DNA of 64,000 nucleotides from Kitasatospora humi (GTDB lineage: Bacteria > Actinomycetota > Actinomycetes > Streptomycetales > Streptomycetaceae), in assembly GCF_020907985.1 (NCBI RefSeq), contig NZ_JAJJPA010000001.1:186001-250000 (forward strand). The letters are read 5' to 3'. Below, piece after piece: positions 21,413 to 33,156 of this stretch; positions within the stretch are counted from its first letter, which is position 1; each line of letters starts with the position of its first letter. A program made the position numbers and the translations under genes. Below the pieces are notes generated by a model that was not told the DNA's origin, did not search any database, and saw only the letters and a program-made list of their open reading frames with translations.

Positions 21413-22243
21413 GTGACCATCCACCACCGCGCCGCCGTGCTCGGATCGCCGATCGCGCACTCGCTCTCCCCGGTGCTGCACAACGCCGGCTACCGGGCGC
21501 TGGGGCTGGACGACTGGGAGTACCGGCGGTTCGAGGTGGACGAGGCCGGCCTGCCCGGCTTCGTGGCGGGGTTGGAGCCGGCGGGCTGGGCCGGGTTCTC
21601 GCTCACCATGCCGCTGAAGCGGGCGGTGATGCCGCTGCTGGACGAGGTGAGCGAGACCGCGCTGCTGGTGGACGCCGTGAACACCCTGGTGTTGGAGGCC
21701 GACGGGCGGCGCACCGGGGACAACACCGACGTGCCCGGCCTGGTCGCCGCACTGCGGGAGCGCGGCATCGACAAGGTGACGCACGCCGCGGTGCTGGGCG
21801 CGGGCGCGACCGCCTCCTCGGCGCTGGCCGCACTCGCCCAGCTGACCGACGGCCCGGTGACGGTGTACCTGCGCTCACCCGAACGAGCACGGGAGATGCG
21901 GGAGTTGGGGGACCGTCTGGGGCTCGCGGTGCAGACCGCGGACTGGGCGGACGGTGCGGCGGCGCTGGACTCCCCGCTGACGGTGTCCACCACTCCGGTG
22001 GGCGCCACCGACCCCTTCGCCGAGCGGCTGACCGCCACCCCGGGCGCGCTCTTCGACGTGCTCTACCACCCGTGGCCGACCCCGCTGGCCGCGGCCTGCG
22101 CGGCCCGCGGTGGGACGGTGCTGGGCGGTCTCGACCTGCTGGTGCACCAGGCGGTGCTGCAGTTCGAGCGGTTCACCGGGGTGCCCCGGGGCCCGCTGGC
22201 GGCGATGCGCGCGGCGGGCGAGGCGGCGCTGGGGGAGGGCTGA
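21413..22243 (+). CDS. aroE: Shikimate dehydrogenase
   Basis: 276-aa enzyme reducing 3-dehydroshikimate to shikimate with NADPH. Substrate motif SPIAHSLSPVLHNAGY (about residue 11), catalytic Lys in TMPLKRAV (about 65), DNTDVPG (about 104) and a Rossmann GAGATA (about 128) are present. GTG start with only a weak ribosome-binding site, 28 bp after mltG, suggesting co-transcription. The other shikimate genes lie 600 bp further on, beyond a small convergent gene. Confidence 0.93.
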   Translation: MTIHHRAAVLGSPIAHSLSPVLHNAGYRALGLDDWEYRRFEVDEAGLPGFVAGLEPAGWAGFSLTMPLKRAVMPLLDEVSETALLVDAVNTLVLEADGRRTGDNTDVPGLVAALRERGIDKVTHAAVLGAGATASSALAALAQLTDGPVTVYLRSPERAREMRELGDRLGLAVQTADWADGAAALDSPLTVSTTPVGATDPFAERLTATPGALFDVLYHPWPTPLAAACAARGGTVLGGLDLLVHQAVLQFERFTGVPRGPLAAMRAAGEAALGEG

Positions 22244-22254
22244 CGCCACGGCGG

Positions 22255-22506
22255 TCAGTGCGGTGCGCTCGGCTCCCGGCCGCGCACCACCGCCAGCAGG
22301 CTGTGCGCGGAGACGAGCGCCCAGACGCCCTCCAGCAGCAGGAACCCCCACTGCGAGGTGAGCCCGGCGAGCACCGCGAGGATCACCGAACCGCCCAGGT
22401 TCAGCAGCAGGTAGGGCTTGGAGCGCGCGCTGATCCGGCCCCACTGGGCGAGCGCGAACGGGATCAGGATCAGGATCGACCCGAAGACCTGAACGACCTG
22501 TTCCAT
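22255..22506 (-). CDS. Small CBU_0592-like integral membrane protein
   Basis: 83-aa hydrophobic protein with three predicted transmembrane helices (about 4-22, 32-50, 53-74) and the family-like pattern ALAQ(W/F)GR...YLLLNLxGS...QWGFLLLEGVWALVS. Function unknown. It is convergent with aroE, with only 11 bp between stops, and its ATG start at 22506 is followed by a divergent gap leading to aroC. Confidence 0.75.
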   Translation of the reverse strand: MEQVVQVFGSILILIPFALAQWGRISARSKPYLLLNLGGSVILAVLAGLTSQWGFLLLEGVWALVSAHSLLAVVRGREPSAPH

Positions 22507-22822
22507 ACGGCATCCTCCCGACGGGTGCGTCGTCTTGTCGGTCCGGGTACGGCGCGTCTCGTCCGGTGGCCGCAGGATGGCGGTCCACGTCCCATTCTGC
22601 CCGACGGTGCGACGAACGCCGGGGCGATGTCCGCTGCCCGCCCCCGCCTGATCACCACATGAGCGCCGGGCCGTCCGTCACCCGGACAAGCCGTCCGCCA
22701 CCCGGACCAGCGCACTTCCGCCCCTGGGAACGTGAAAGGATCGGACCGGGCTCGGAGCAGGAGCCCGCAGGAGCCCGGCCGGGCGTAGGGCTCGGGCTCG
22801 GATCGCTGATGAAGGAGCACCC
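22507..22822 (+). promoter_or_regulatory. aroC upstream region (no gene)
   Basis: 316 bp without a supported gene. It holds a 17-bp direct repeat (22671-22687 and 22691-22707, one mismatch) with a 20-bp period, an AGGATC -10-like element near 22737, and several GGGCTC/GAGCCC inverted repeats (22750-22800) that could fold in the aroC leader. GAAGGAG at 22811-22817 is the aroC ribosome-binding site. Confidence 0.4.
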
Positions 22823-26059
<3,237 letters not shown>

Positions 26060-26084
26060 CGGGGAAGTCGGCGCAGCGTTGACG

Positions 26085-26102
26085 CCGAGCCGGGAGGCTC
26101 GG
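26085..26102 (+). terminator. Weak terminator candidate after aroQ
   Basis: 7-bp GC-rich stem (26085-26091 with 26096-26102) and a 4-nt loop, 25 bp after the aroQ stop. The weakest terminator candidate in this part of the window. Confidence 0.4.
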
Positions 26103-26244
26103 GCGCGGCGGCGGGCAGCGGTCGGCCGGGGCTGAGCCGGGCGGACCCGCGGCCCGCCGACCGCGGTGGCACGGCGGCTGCCCCGAGGCGGACTGGGCTC
26201 GCTGCCGTGACGCCGTGTAGTCTCCCCACCGGGAGGTGCGTGTC

Positions 26245-27555
26245 GTGTCGCAGCAGTACGGCGGGGGAGTGCCCCCGCGTCCGGCGGGTCCGCCGCCGAT
26301 GCCGCCGCGCAAGGACGCCGAGCCCCAGCCGCCCGCCCCGAACAACCCGCCGCAGCCGGCGCCGGCTGCCGGGCGTGACGAGGGGCCGCCAACGTTGCGC
26401 GATCTCCCGGTACTGCCCCTGGCCACCGGTGCCGCCGGCGACGGGGGGCCGACTCCCGTGCCCGCCGCCCCGGCGGTGCCCCCGGCGCCGCCTGCCACTC
26501 CGCCCTCGGTCGGTGCACTGCCCTCGGAGGGCGGGCAGCTGTCGGCGGGTCAGCCGACGGTGCCGCCTCCACTCGGCACCGGGCCGACCGCGCCGACCGC
26601 GTCTGCAGCGTCCGAGAGCCCGGGCGCTACGGTTGCGGCGGCGCCCGCCCCGCCGGTCGCCGGGGCCCCGGCCCCGGTCCCCGCTGCGCCGCCGGCTGCT
26701 GCCGCAGCCCCGGCTGCTGCCGCAGCCCCGGCTCCTGCCGTACCGCCGGCTCCGGCTGCCGCCGCGCCCCAGGCTCCCGTCGCCGCTCCGGCCCGGCCGG
26801 CCGCCCCCGCCCGGACCGCGGCTCCCCCGGCGGCGCTCGCCCCCGTGCCCGCCCGCGCCTTCGCGCCCGCCCCGGCGCTCACCCCCCTCCGCCGCCCCAG
26901 CGCGCCCAGCGTCGCGGTGCCGCCGGGCAGTACCGGCCACTTCGTGTTGCCCACCGGCGCCCCCGTGCAACTCCCCACGGCCAGCCTGGCGCAGAGCGCG
27001 GGGCCGCTCGCCGTGCTGCTCATCGGCCCGGCAGGCGCGGGCAAGACCACCGTGGCCCGGCACTGGGCCGAGCGCCGGGCGGTGCCGACCGCGCACATCA
27101 GCCTGGACGACGTCCGCGAATGGGTGCAGGCGGGTTTCGCCAACCCGCAGTCCGGCTGGAGCAGCGCCACCGAGGCGCAGTACCGGCTGGCCCGCCGCAC
27201 CTGCGGCTTCGCCTGCCGCAACTACCTGGCCAACGGCATCTCCTGCATCATCGACGACGCGGTCTTCCCGGACCGGCCGGCGATCGGGCTGGGCGGCTGG
27301 AAGCGGCACATCGGCCCCGGCATGATCCCCGTGGTGCTGCTGCCCAGCCTGGACACGGTGCTTGCCCGCAACGCCCGGCGCTCCGGCAACCGGCGGTTGA
27401 GCGACGAACAGGTGGCGCTGATCCACGGCCGGATGGCGGGCTGGTTCAACTCCGGTCTGCCGATCATCGACAACTCGCAGCTGGACGTGGCCGCCACGGC
27501 CACCGCCCTGGACCGGGCGATCTCGGCCCGCCTGGCCGGCCAGCCGGTCCGCTGA
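26245..27555 (+). CDS. P-loop kinase-like ATP-binding protein with Pro/Ala-rich N-terminal half
   Basis: 436-aa protein. Residues 1-235 are almost entirely Pro, Ala, Gly and Val with no predictable fold. Residues 245-436 form a P-loop kinase-like domain with Walker A LLIGPAGAGKTT (about 261), an SLDDVREW motif (about 287), and CIIDDAVFPD (about 335), resembling polynucleotide or zeta-type small-molecule kinases. The substrate is unknown. GTG at 26245 is chosen over GTG 26236 because GGGAGG occupies 26231-26236, 8 bp upstream. TAGTCT at 26217 may be the -10. The Nei-type glycosylase starts 34 bp after the stop, so a DNA-end-repair link is possible but not shown. Confidence 0.75.
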   Translation: MSQQYGGGVPPRPAGPPPMPPRKDAEPQPPAPNNPPQPAPAAGRDEGPPTLRDLPVLPLATGAAGDGGPTPVPAAPAVPPAPPATPPSVGALPSEGGQLSAGQPTVPPPLGTGPTAPTASAASESPGATVAAAPAPPVAGAPAPVPAAPPAAAAAPAAAAAPAPAVPPAPAAAAPQAPVAAPARPAAPARTAAPPAALAPVPARAFAPAPALTPLRRPSAPSVAVPPGSTGHFVLPTGAPVQLPTASLAQSAGPLAVLLIGPAGAGKTTVARHWAERRAVPTAHISLDDVREWVQAGFANPQSGWSSATEAQYRLARRTCGFACRNYLANGISCIIDDAVFPDRPAIGLGGWKRHIGPGMIPVVLLPSLDTVLARNARRSGNRRLSDEQVALIHGRMAGWFNSGLPIIDNSQLDVAATATALDRAISARLAGQPVR

Positions 27556-27589
27556 CCCGCACCCGTAGACCGAAAGAGCTTCGCCCGTC

Positions 27590-28396
27590 ATGCCCGAAGG
27601 CCACATCCTGCACCGCCTCGCCGCCGAGAACCGGCGGCTGTTCGGCGGGCGCCCGGTCGACGTCTCCAGCCCGCAGGGGCGGTTCGCCGACGGCGCCGAG
27701 CTGCTCGACGGGCAGCCGCTGGAGCAGGCCGAGGCCGACGGCAAGCACCTCTTCCTCGGCTTCCCGGCCGGCTGGCTGCACATCCACCTGGGCCTGTACG
27801 GCGGCTTCAGGTTCGGCGCGGCACCGGCACCCGCGCCGGTCGGCATGGTGCGGCTCCGGCTGGCGAACGACGAGCACTACGCCGACCTGCGCGGCCCGAC
27901 CACGTGCGAGCTGCTCACCCCGGCCGAGAAGGACGCGGTGCACGCCCGGCTCGGCCCGGACCCGCTGCGCGCCGATGCCGACCCGGAGCGGGCCTGGCAG
28001 CGGATCGCCCGCAGCCGCAGCACGATAGCCGCCCTGCTGATGGACCAGAAGGTCCTGGCGGGGGTGGGCAACGTCTACCGCGCCGAGGTGCTGTTCCGGC
28101 ACACCGTCAGCCCGTTCCGCACGGGCCGCGAGGTGACCCGCGCCGAGTGGGAGCTGATCTGGCGCGACCTGGTCGAGCTGATGCACGAGGGCGCGGCGAT
28201 CGGCCGGATCGACACCGTCCGCCCCGAGCACACCCCCGAGGCGATGGGCCGGCCGCCCCGGGTCGACGACCACGGCGGCGAGGTGTACGTCTACCGCCGG
28301 GCGGGGCTGCCCTGCCTGGTCTGCGGCACCGAGGTCCGCACCGAGGCGCACGCGGCCCGCAACCTCTTCTGGTGCCCCACCTGCCAGCAGCGCTGA
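27590..28396 (+). CDS. Fpg/Nei family DNA glycosylase/AP lyase
   Basis: 268-aa base-excision-repair enzyme. It begins MPEGH, giving the catalytic Pro and Glu after Met removal; the Nei-type H follows. The helix-two-turn-helix is at about 150-165 (DQKVLAGVGNVYRAE), and a CX2CX16CX2C zinc finger closes the protein (244-267). The MPEGHxxHRLA start is typical of actinobacterial Nei1/Nei2 enzymes acting on oxidised pyrimidines; the subclass is inference. ATG with a GAAAGAG site 13 bp ahead. Confidence 0.9.
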   Translation: MPEGHILHRLAAENRRLFGGRPVDVSSPQGRFADGAELLDGQPLEQAEADGKHLFLGFPAGWLHIHLGLYGGFRFGAAPAPAPVGMVRLRLANDEHYADLRGPTTCELLTPAEKDAVHARLGPDPLRADADPERAWQRIARSRSTIAALLMDQKVLAGVGNVYRAEVLFRHTVSPFRTGREVTRAEWELIWRDLVELMHEGAAIGRIDTVRPEHTPEAMGRPPRVDDHGGEVYVYRRAGLPCLVCGTEVRTEAHAARNLFWCPTCQQR

Positions 28397-28402
28397 GCGA
28401 AA

Positions 28403-28436
28403 AGGCGCTCCGGGCCGCATCCGGCCCGGAGCGCCT
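28403..28436. terminator. Terminator between nei-like and sugar permease genes
   Basis: Perfect 15-bp stem (28403-28417 with 28422-28436) and a 4-nt loop, starting 7 bp after the glycosylase stop, in a convergent gap. Confidence 0.88.
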
Positions 28437-28452
28437 GCCGTCGCCCGGTGGT

Positions 28453-28510
28453 CGATCAGCCTCGGTGGCGCGTCAGCCTCGGCGGCGGATCGGTCTCGGT
28501 GGCGGGTCAG
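28453..28510. repeat. Degenerate 17-18-bp tandem repeat at the 3' end of the permease gene
   Basis: Three units (28453-28470, 28471-28487, 28488-28504) and a partial fourth that runs into the permease stop codon. It looks like local slippage duplication of the 3' untranslated region. Confidence 0.6.
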
Positions 28511-29928
28511 CCCATCTCCTCCAGCGACTTGCCCTTGGTCTCCCGCACGAACCGCACCACGAACGGGATGGAGAGCACGGCGAAGACGGCGTAGATGACG
28601 TACGTGCCCGAGAGGTTCCAGTCCGACAGGGTGGGGAAGGTCACCGTGATCAGCCAGTTGGCGATCCACTGGGCGGCCGCGGCCACGCCCAGTGCGGCGG
28701 CGCGGATGCGGTTGGGGAACATCTCGCCGAGCATCACCCAGACCACAACGCCCCAGGAGAGGGCGAAGAAGAACACGAAGGCGTGGGCCGCGATCAGCGC
28801 CAGCATGCCCTGGCCGTGCGGCAGCGCGGCGTCGGCGCCGTGGCGGTAGGAGAACGCCCAGGCCTCCAGGGCGAGCGAGACGGCCATGCCCGCGGAGCCG
28901 ATCACGGCCAGCGGCTTGCGCCCGATCCGGTCGACGAAGACCATCGCGACCACGGTGCCGACGATGTTGATGATCGAGGTGGTGAACGAGTACAGGAACG
29001 ACGAGCTGGGGTCGATGCCCACCGACTGCCACAGCGTCGAGGAGTAGTAGAACGCGACGTTGATGCCGACCAGTTGCTGGAAGACCGACAGCCCGATGCC
29101 CACCCAGACGATCGGCAGCAGGCCCATGCGCCCGCCGAGCAGGTCGCGGAAGGTGGAGCGGTGCTCGCTGCGCATCGCGTGCTCGATCTCGGCGACCCGG
29201 GCGTCCAGGTCGCTGTCGGCGCCCTCGACCTCGGCGATGACGGCCTTGGCACGGTCGATCCGGCCGGTGGAGATCAGGAACCGCGGTGACTCCGGGATGG
29301 CGAAGGAGAGCAGGCCGTAGAGCGCGGCCGGCACCACCATCACGCCGAGCATCAGCTGCCAGGCCTCCAGGCCCAGCACATGACCGCGCTGGTCGCCGCC
29401 GGCGGCCTGCAGGATCCCGTAGTTGGCGAGCTGGGAGACGGCGATGCCGATCACGATCGCGGCCTGCTGGAAGGAGCCGAGCCGACCGCGGTAGGCGGGC
29501 GGGGCCACTTCGGCGATGTAGGCGGGGCCGATCACCGAGGCCATGCCGATGCCGATGCCGCCGAGCACTCGCCACAGCGCGAGGTCCCAGAGCGCGAACG
29601 GCAGCGCGGAACCGACGGCGCTCACGGTGAAGAGCAGTGCGGCGATCTGCATCACCCGGATCCGGCCCAGCCGGTCGGCCATCCGGCCGGCCAGGGCGGC
29701 GCCGATCGCACTGCCGATCAGCGCGACGGCGACCACCTGGGCCAGCGTCCCCGAGCCGACCTGGTACTTCTCGCGGATCGCGGCCACCGCGCCGTTGATC
29801 ACGGAGCTGTCGTAGCCGAACAGGAACCCGCCCATCGCGGCCGCCGCCGTGATGAAGATGACGTGTCCGAGGTGGTCCGTTGCGGCGGGCCTGCCGGCCG
29901 ACCGCACCGGAGCGCTGCTGGTGCTCAC
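28507..29928 (-). CDS. Sugar porter family MFS transporter (GlcP-like)
   Basis: 473-aa, 12-helix sugar/H+ symporter of the inner membrane. Family signatures: GFLFGYDSSVINGAV in helix 1, GRMADRLGRIRVM after helix 2, PESPRFLI at the end of helix 6, QQLVGINVAFYYSS in helix 7, DRIGRKPL and the C-terminal VRETKGKSLEEMG. From memory it is very close to the Streptomyces glucose permease GlcP, so glucose is the likely substrate (inference). GTG at 29928 with AAGGAG at 29935-29940 gives the usual short N-terminus; the longer frame to 29997 has no support. It is divergent from the P450 gene. Confidence 0.9.
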   Translation of the reverse strand: MSTSSAPVRSAGRPAATDHLGHVIFITAAAAMGGFLFGYDSSVINGAVAAIREKYQVGSGTLAQVVAVALIGSAIGAALAGRMADRLGRIRVMQIAALLFTVSAVGSALPFALWDLALWRVLGGIGIGMASVIGPAYIAEVAPPAYRGRLGSFQQAAIVIGIAVSQLANYGILQAAGGDQRGHVLGLEAWQLMLGVMVVPAALYGLLSFAIPESPRFLISTGRIDRAKAVIAEVEGADSDLDARVAEIEHAMRSEHRSTFRDLLGGRMGLLPIVWVGIGLSVFQQLVGINVAFYYSSTLWQSVGIDPSSSFLYSFTTSIINIVGTVVAMVFVDRIGRKPLAVIGSAGMAVSLALEAWAFSYRHGADAALPHGQGMLALIAAHAFVFFFALSWGVVVWVMLGEMFPNRIRAAALGVAAAAQWIANWLITVTFPTLSDWNLSGTYVIYAVFAVLSIPFVVRFVRETKGKSLEEMG

Positions 29929-29964
29929 CTGAACTCCTTGTGCGTGACGAACATGAGGCTGCTT

Positions 29965-29994
29965 ATGTCGTTCATGTCGTTCAGGCAGTGAACG
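29965..29994. promoter_or_regulatory. Candidate operator upstream of the sugar permease
   Basis: Two abutting 9-bp direct repeats (29965-29973 and 29974-29982) merge with an inverted repeat CGTTCA-N5-TGAACG (29978-29994), 37-66 bp upstream of the permease start. No regulator gene is adjacent. The rest of the 281-bp divergent gap shows nothing else I can name. Confidence 0.4.
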
Positions 29995-30209
29995 CAACAG
30001 GCAACTTCGTTGTTCCCATCAACTGATCGAGCTGAGCATAGCCGGGAAAATCGGGCATCGGTGCATCCCGTGTGTTCAATAGGTGAATGGATGGTCCGGT
30101 TTCCTGGCTCTCCGGCGGGAAGTATCGAACCAACAGCCTCGGCCAGGCCGTGGCGCACAAGGGGCGGTCACCGTGCCGGGGAGTTCCTGACGGCCCGTAA
30201 GCTGGCGGG

Positions 30210-31502
30210 ATGTCCTCCATCGAGCCGATCCGAGACCGCACCGCCGCCGGTCCGGCTGAGCAGGCAAGCGCCGGTCCGGCCGGGCAGGCCGGTGCCGGTC
30301 CGGCCGAGCACGCCGCCGCGCTGCTACGCACCGACCCGCACGCCGGCTTCGCCGCGCTGCGCGAGGCCGGCCCGGTGCACCGGATCGCCGGGCCCGACGG
30401 TCTGCCGGTCTGGCTCGTCACCCGCTACGCCGACGTCCGGCAGGCGCTCGCCGACCCGCGGCTCGCGCTCGACCGGCGGCACGCGCTGCCCGGCAACTAC
30501 CGCGGCTTCTCGCTGCCGCCCGCACTCGACGCCAACCTGCTCAACATGGATCCGCCGGACCACACCAGGATCCGCCGCCTGGTCTCGCAGACCTTCACCG
30601 CCAAGCGGATCGAGCGGCTGCGTCCCCGCGTCGAGCGGATCGCCGACCGACTGCTCGACGCGATCGAACCGCTCGGCCGGGCCGACCTGCTCGCCGCCTA
30701 CGCCGCACCGCTGCCGATCACGGTGATCTGCGACCTGCTCGGCGTCCCGGTGGACGACCGCCCCGACTTCCGCAGCTGGACCGACAGCCTGGTCGCACCT
30801 GACCCGAGCCGGCCGCAGGACGCCAAGGCCGCCGTCGTCGCACTGCTGGACTTCCTCACCGCACTGGTCGCCCGCAAGCGCGCGGAGCCCGGTGACGACC
30901 TGCTCTCCGCCCTCATCGCCGTCCGGGACGAGGATGCGGCCACCACCGCCACCGGTGAGGACCGGCTCAGCGAGGACGAGCTGACCTCGCTCGCCTTCGT
31001 GATCCTCTTCGCCGGCTACGAGAACACCGTCCACCTGATCGGCAACGCCGTCCTGGCGCTGCTCCAGCACCCCGAACAGCTGGCCGCGTTGCGTGCCGAT
31101 CCGACGCGGATCGGGGCGGCGGTGGAGGAGTTCGCCCGGTTCGACGGACCCGCCCCGCTGGCGATCCGGCGGTTCCCCCGGGAGGACGTGGAGATCGGCG
31201 GCGTCCGGGTGCCGGCGGGCGAGACCGTCATGCTCGCCATCGCCGCCGCCAACCGGGACCCGGCGCGGTTCGCCGCGCCGGACCGGCTCGAACTGGATCG
31301 TCCGGACAACGCACACCTGGCCCTCGGCCACGGCATCCACTACTGCCTGGGCGCACCGCTGGCCCGGATGGAGACCGAGGTCGCGCTGACCGCCCTGCTG
31401 ACCCGGTTCCCGGCGCTGGCCCTGGACGAGGCGGCCGGTGCCGTCCGCCACCGGCCGTCGATCCGGGCCCGGGGAGTCCTGGCGTTGCCGGTGCGCTTCT
31501 GA
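30210..31502 (+). CDS. Cytochrome P450
   Basis: 430-aa soluble bacterial class I P450, a heme monooxygenase needing a separate ferredoxin and reductase, neither of which is encoded nearby. I-helix oxygen-activation motif AGYENT (268-273), ExxR motif E307-R310, and heme loop LGHGIHYCLG with the axial thiolate at Cys379. Overall pattern resembles the CYP107/CYP105-like enzymes of streptomycetes. Substrate unknown; no biosynthetic cluster surrounds it. The N-terminus has three AGPA(E/G)(Q/H)A repeats. The ATG has no Shine-Dalgarno site and a TAAGCT element ends 6 bp before it, suggesting a leaderless mRNA. Confidence 0.9.
   Translation: MSSIEPIRDRTAAGPAEQASAGPAGQAGAGPAEHAAALLRTDPHAGFAALREAGPVHRIAGPDGLPVWLVTRYADVRQALADPRLALDRRHALPGNYRGFSLPPALDANLLNMDPPDHTRIRRLVSQTFTAKRIERLRPRVERIADRLLDAIEPLGRADLLAAYAAPLPITVICDLLGVPVDDRPDFRSWTDSLVAPDPSRPQDAKAAVVALLDFLTALVARKRAEPGDDLLSALIAVRDEDAATTATGEDRLSEDELTSLAFVILFAGYENTVHLIGNAVLALLQHPEQLAALRADPTRIGAAVEEFARFDGPAPLAIRRFPREDVEIGGVRVPAGETVMLAIAAANRDPARFAAPDRLELDRPDNAHLALGHGIHYCLGAPLARMETEVALTALLTRFPALALDEAAGAVRHRPSIRARGVLALPVRF
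30246..30314 (+). repeat. 24-bp in-frame tandem repeat in the P450 N-terminus
   Basis: Two full 24-bp units (30246-30269, 30270-30293) and most of a third (30294-30314), encoding the eight-residue pattern AGPAxxAx before the conserved P450 fold begins. Confidence 0.8.
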
Positions 31503-31565
31503 TGTGAGCGAGTGCTCGAGCGCCTGCTCACCGATCGAGCGCCTGCCCAGAGGTCGAGCAGCTGC

Positions 31566-32477
31566 TCACCCCAGCGCCCGTGCCGCCTGCGCCGCGACCG
31601 CTGTGGCGACGGCGGCCAGGGCGGGCGAGTCGAGGCGCCACTGCTGCCAGTAGAGCGGGACTTCGACGGTGCGACCCGGCAGGAACTCCACCAGCGCGCC
31701 GGTGCGCAGCCGCGGGGTGGCGTGGATGCGCGGGACCAGGCCCCAGCCGAGTCCGGTCGTCACCGCGTCCGTGAAGCCCTCGCAGGACGGGACGTAGTGC
31801 CGCAGCCGGCTGGCCGGCTGACCGCCCGTCAACTCCCGTACGAACGCGTCCTGCAGATCGTCGCGCCGGTCGAAGACGACCACGGGTGCTCGGGGCAGCA
31901 GTCGCGCCGGGTCGCCGTCCAGCCAGCGGGCGGCGAACTGCGGCGTGGCGAGCGGGAGGTACTCCATCGCGCCGAGTCGGCGCACCGAGCAGCCCGCCAC
32001 CGGCTCCGGGGAGGAGGTGACCGCCGCCATCACCTCGCCCGAGCGCAGCAGCGTGGTCGTGTGCGCCTCGTCCTCCCGGCGCAGGTCGACGTGGACCCGG
32101 GCCTGCCGGGCGAGCGCGGCCAGGGCCGGCACGAACCAGGTCGCCAACGAGTCGGCGTTGACCGCGATCGGCAGCCAGGACGGGCCCGCCGGTTCGTCCT
32201 CGGCTCCGCCGTCGGCCATCCCCAGGGCGCTGCGGGCGTCGCCCTCCAGCCTGGCCAGCTGGCGCCCGAACCGCACCACGACCTGGCCGGACTCGGTCGG
32301 CCGGACCGGCTTCGTCCGGGTCAGCAGCACCCGCCCGGTGCGCTGCTCCAGGGCCTTGATCCGCTGGCTCACGGCGGAGGGCGTCACGTGCAGCACGGCC
32401 GCGGCGGCGTCGAAGGTGCCCTCGTCGACCACCGCCAGCAGGGTGCGGACCAGGTCGTGGGGCAGTTCCGTCTTCAC
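31566..32477 (-). CDS. LysR family transcriptional regulator, ArgP/LysG type
   Basis: 303-aa LysR-type regulator: N-terminal winged HTH (GTFDAAAAVLHVTPSAVSQR, about residues 20-39) and a C-terminal effector domain. The HTH and dimer-helix sequence matches the ArgP/LysG subgroup, which activates a divergent lysE-type exporter in response to basic amino acids; the divergent LysE gene supports this. GTG at 32477 is chosen because TATCCT (32491-32486 on this strand) ends 8 bp before it and no Shine-Dalgarno site exists, as in leaderless mRNAs; GTG 32483 is the alternative. Confidence 0.88.
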   Translation of the reverse strand: MKTELPHDLVRTLLAVVDEGTFDAAAAVLHVTPSAVSQRIKALEQRTGRVLLTRTKPVRPTESGQVVVRFGRQLARLEGDARSALGMADGGAEDEPAGPSWLPIAVNADSLATWFVPALAALARQARVHVDLRREDEAHTTTLLRSGEVMAAVTSSPEPVAGCSVRRLGAMEYLPLATPQFAARWLDGDPARLLPRAPVVVFDRRDDLQDAFVRELTGGQPASRLRHYVPSCEGFTDAVTTGLGWGLVPRIHATPRLRTGALVEFLPGRTVEVPLYWQQWRLDSPALAAVATAVAAQAARALG

Positions 32478-32544
32478 GAGCACTAAGGATACGTAAAAAA
32501 CATCAGCTGGTCTTATGCTGCGGTTGCTCCTTACGGTGGCCCGC
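32478..32544. promoter_or_regulatory. Divergent lysG/lysE promoter region
   Basis: 67-bp AT-richer gap between the two genes. It carries TATCCT as a -10 for the regulator (minus strand, 32491-32486), a six-A run, and TATGCT (32514-32519) as a -10 for the exporter. CAGC-N9-GCTG (32504-32520) is a weak dyad that could hold the LysR-type site. Confidence 0.5.
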
Positions 32545-33156
32545 ATGGGAAGCACACTCACCGCCGCCGCGGCCGGATTCGGGACCGGCATGTCACTCAT
32601 AGTCGCCATCGGGGCGCAGAACGCCTTCGTGTTGCGCCAAGGCGTCCGACGGGAGGCGGTCCTGCCGGTCGTCGCGATCTGCGCGGCCTCCGACGCGGTG
32701 CTGATCGCCTGTGGAGTGGGCGGGCTCGGTGCCCTCGTCACGGCGTGGCCGGCCGCGCTGACGGCGGTGCGCGTGGTGGGCGCCGCCTTCCTGCTCTGCT
32801 ACGCGGTGGTCGCCGCCCGCCGGGTGCTGGGCACCGCCGTGCTGGAAAGCGCAGGGCCGGCCGTTCGCTCCCGCCGCCGCGCGGTGCTGACCTGCCTGGC
32901 GATGACCTGGCTCAACCCGCACGTCTACCTCGACACCGTGCTGCTGCTCGGCGCCGTCTCCGCCGGCTACGGCGCACACCGGTGGCAGTTCGCGGTCGGC
33001 GCCGCGCTGGCCAGCCTCTGCTGGTTCGCCGCCCTGGGCTTCGGTGCCCGCCTGCTCGCCGGCTTCTTCCGCCGTGCGTCGTCCTGGCGGGTCCTGGACG
33101 GTGTGGTCGCGACGACGATGCTGGTCGCCGGCGTGTCCCTGGCGGTGGGTGCCTAG
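32545..33156 (+). CDS. LysE/ArgO family amino acid exporter
   Basis: 203-aa inner-membrane exporter with six predicted helices. The N-terminal GFGTGMSLIVAIGAQNAFVLRQG and the central TWLNPHVYLDTV motif are diagnostic for the LysE/ArgO branch that exports lysine and arginine. The ATG at 32545 is used; an in-frame ATG at 32515 overlaps the presumed -10. Divergent from a LysG/ArgP-type regulator, as in Corynebacterium lysGE. Confidence 0.9.
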   Translation: MGSTLTAAAAGFGTGMSLIVAIGAQNAFVLRQGVRREAVLPVVAICAASDAVLIACGVGGLGALVTAWPAALTAVRVVGAAFLLCYAVVAARRVLGTAVLESAGPAVRSRRRAVLTCLAMTWLNPHVYLDTVLLLGAVSAGYGAHRWQFAVGAALASLCWFAALGFGARLLAGFFRRASSWRVLDGVVATTMLVAGVSLAVGA

